Below, piece after piece: positions 6,879 through 8,164 of a stretch of 8,164 nt of DNA; within the stretch, counting starts at the first letter, position 1, and every line of letters begins with the position of its first letter. Origin of the DNA: Bacteroidales bacterium (lineage in GTDB: Bacteria > Bacteroidota > Bacteroidia > Bacteroidales > UBA12077); NCBI GenBank assembly GCA_030156305.1, contig JASGMZ010000134.1, positions 1 through 8,164 of the forward strand, given 5' to 3'. A program made the position numbers and the translations under genes. The notes below the pieces were generated by a model. It worked only from the letters and a program-made list of their open reading frames with translations, was not told the DNA's origin and did not search any database.

Positions 6879-8120
6879 CTAATTTTGGTTAAATTGGTCA
6901 ATAAACTGTAATCGTTTTAATAATGGTGGGTGAGAATAATGAACAAACACATAGGCCGGGTGTGGTGTTAGGTTTGATAAATTATTGACTGATAGATTTT
7001 TTAATGCATTTTGTAAATATTTACCATTAAAATTTTCTGCCGCAAACTGGTCGGCTGCATATTCATTTTTACGGGAGATACTATTCATAAATAAACCAAT
7101 TAGTGTAGAAATCGGGCTGTAAAGAAAACCAAAGGTAACAAGCCCAAGATGGAAACTTGCTTCTTCAGCACCTAAAGCCTTTGATAAAACCGGATTACCA
7201 ATAAATAAGGATAAAATATAGAATGTAATTCCGGTTTGTAAAACAGAAGAGATAACAGATATTAAGGTATGTTTCTTTTTATAATGTCCTATTTCATGGG
7301 CTAATACAGCTACAATTTCTTCAGGGCTTAATTTATCAATCAACGTATCGAACAACACAATTTTTTTCTTTTTACCCAATCCGCTAAAAAAAGCATTCGC
7401 TTTACTGCTGCGTTTTGAACCATCCATAACGAAAACATTGTCGAGTTGAAAATCAACTTTTTTACAAAAATTGGTTATTTGAGTTTTTAGCTCTCCTTCC
7501 TCTAATGGTTTTAGTTTATTAAACAATGGCAGTAATAAAGAAGTGTAAAACATGGCCATGAATATTGTAAAAAGGCTTACTAAAGCCCAGGCATAAATCC
7601 AAAAATAACGGCCTGTTTGCTGATAAAACCAAATAATTAATGCTAATAATCCTCCGCCAATAATAGCTGTAATTAACCATCCTTTAAGTTTATCTGTAAT
7701 GAATATTTTGGGTGTGGTTTTATTAAATCCAAATTTTTCTTCAATAACAAACGTATCATAAATGCTAAATGGGGTATTGATAATGTCAGAAGCAAACATG
7801 ATTATCCCAAAAAATAGTAAGGCTATTAAAATATAGTTTGTAGTTATTGAGCGAGCAATAACATCAACATAAGCAAACCCTGAGAAAGAAAGAAAGAGTA
7901 AAAGTACCAGCAGATTAAAAGTGCTGGTTACTATTGAAAATTTATGGTTTGCTTTATCGTATTCCTGCGATTGATGGTACTTTTCTTCATTATAGATCCC
8001 TTTTAGCTTTTCGGGTAAATTAGCGCTTCTCCTGGTCGCATTTAAATAATCTAAAATTTGTTCCAATAGATAATCGAAGATCAGGATAACTATGATGATA
8101 TAAAAAACAATTTGATACAT
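6879..8120 (-). CDS. M48 family (Ste24/CAAX-protease-like) integral membrane zinc metalloprotease
   Basis: A 413-residue membrane protease. The zinc site is HEIGH at 275-279 (VLAHEIGHYKKKH), and the third ligand is probably Glu353 in SRKNEYAAD, the family's E-x3-D element. The N-terminal half matches the M48_N region of Ste24 proteins, with hydrophobic segments at roughly 4-19, 62-84, 95-113, 147-166 and 174-198; two more follow the HExxH at about 285-307 and 325-346. The PYDTF-like motif appears as SIYDTFVIEEKFGFNKTT (119-136), typical of Ste24 rather than of the shorter HtpX. Eukaryotic Ste24 cleaves prenylated CAAX proteins; bacteria generally lack these, so the substrate is unknown and membrane-protein quality control is only a guess. 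The ATG at 8120 has a good -7 box 28 bases upstream. It is the first gene of a probable two-gene operon with cinA. Confidence 0.93.
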   Translation of the reverse strand: MYQIVFYIIIVILIFDYLLEQILDYLNATRRSANLPEKLKGIYNEEKYHQSQEYDKANHKFSIVTSTFNLLVLLLFLSFSGFAYVDVIARSITTNYILIALLFFGIIMFASDIINTPFSIYDTFVIEEKFGFNKTTPKIFITDKLKGWLITAIIGGGLLALIIWFYQQTGRYFWIYAWALVSLFTIFMAMFYTSLLLPLFNKLKPLEEGELKTQITNFCKKVDFQLDNVFVMDGSKRSSKANAFFSGLGKKKKIVLFDTLIDKLSPEEIVAVLAHEIGHYKKKHTLISVISSVLQTGITFYILSLFIGNPVLSKALGAEEASFHLGLVTFGFLYSPISTLIGLFMNSISRKNEYAADQFAAENFNGKYLQNALKNLSVNNLSNLTPHPAYVFVHYSHPPLLKRLQFIDQFNQN

Positions 8121-8148
8121 ATAAAATCATTTTAGCTAAAACAGGGAG

Positions 8149-8156
8149 CAAAAGTA
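8149..8156 (-). promoter_or_regulatory. Putative Bacteroidota-type -7 box for the M48 protease-cinA operon
   Basis: The - strand reads TACTTTTG, an exact match to the TAnnTTTG consensus, 28 bases before the protease ATG. The expected -33 TTG would fall beyond the right edge of the window and cannot be checked. Confidence 0.5.
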
Positions 8157-8164
8157 ATAAAAAA

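Noticed and set aside
1..8164. Search for a novel defence, mobile or biosynthetic system
   Set aside because: All eight complete genes and one partial gene belong to recognised housekeeping families, and the gaps hold only terminators and leaders.

Overview
The window is AT-rich bacterial chromosome that reads as Bacteroidota, probably the Bacteroidia/Bacteroidales side. The strongest evidence is the cluster rpmB–rpmG–DUF4295 protein–ftsY–rimO, an arrangement I know from that phylum, together with the DUF4295 protein itself, which is largely restricted to it. Two TAnnTTTG promoter -7 boxes of the Bacteroidota type and the near-absence of Shine-Dalgarno sequences agree with this. I cannot name a genus.

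Layout on the + strand: the 3' three quarters of a clpC-type AAA+ unfoldase gene enters from the left edge (1-1860) and ends at a hairpin terminator. It is followed by a thiol peroxidase gene, tpx (1933-2448), with its own terminator. Everything to the right is on the - strand and is read from right to left. An M48 (Ste24-type) membrane metalloprotease gene (8120-6879) is followed after 2 bp by cinA (6876-5638). Next comes a compact ribosomal-protein operon: rpmB (bL28), rpmG (bL33) and a 50-residue DUF4295 protein (5531-4930), closed by a symmetric hairpin terminator. Then come ftsY (4802-3852) and rimO (3814-2504), which meets tpx tail to tail.

Functionally the right-hand part is about making and using ribosomes: two large-subunit proteins, a probable phylum-specific ribosomal protein, the SRP receptor that docks translating ribosomes at the membrane, and the enzyme that methylthiolates ribosomal protein S12. 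The left part is protein quality control (ClpC) and peroxide defence (Tpx). CinA salvages damaged nucleotide cofactors, and the M48 enzyme is a membrane-embedded protease.

I see no mobile element, CRISPR array, tRNA, rRNA or phage gene, and no non-coding stretch above 130 bp. This is a conserved housekeeping region, and I found no convincing undescribed system. The most notable local signal is a near-consensus Shine-Dalgarno sequence in front of rpmG only, in a genome whose other visible start sites have none.
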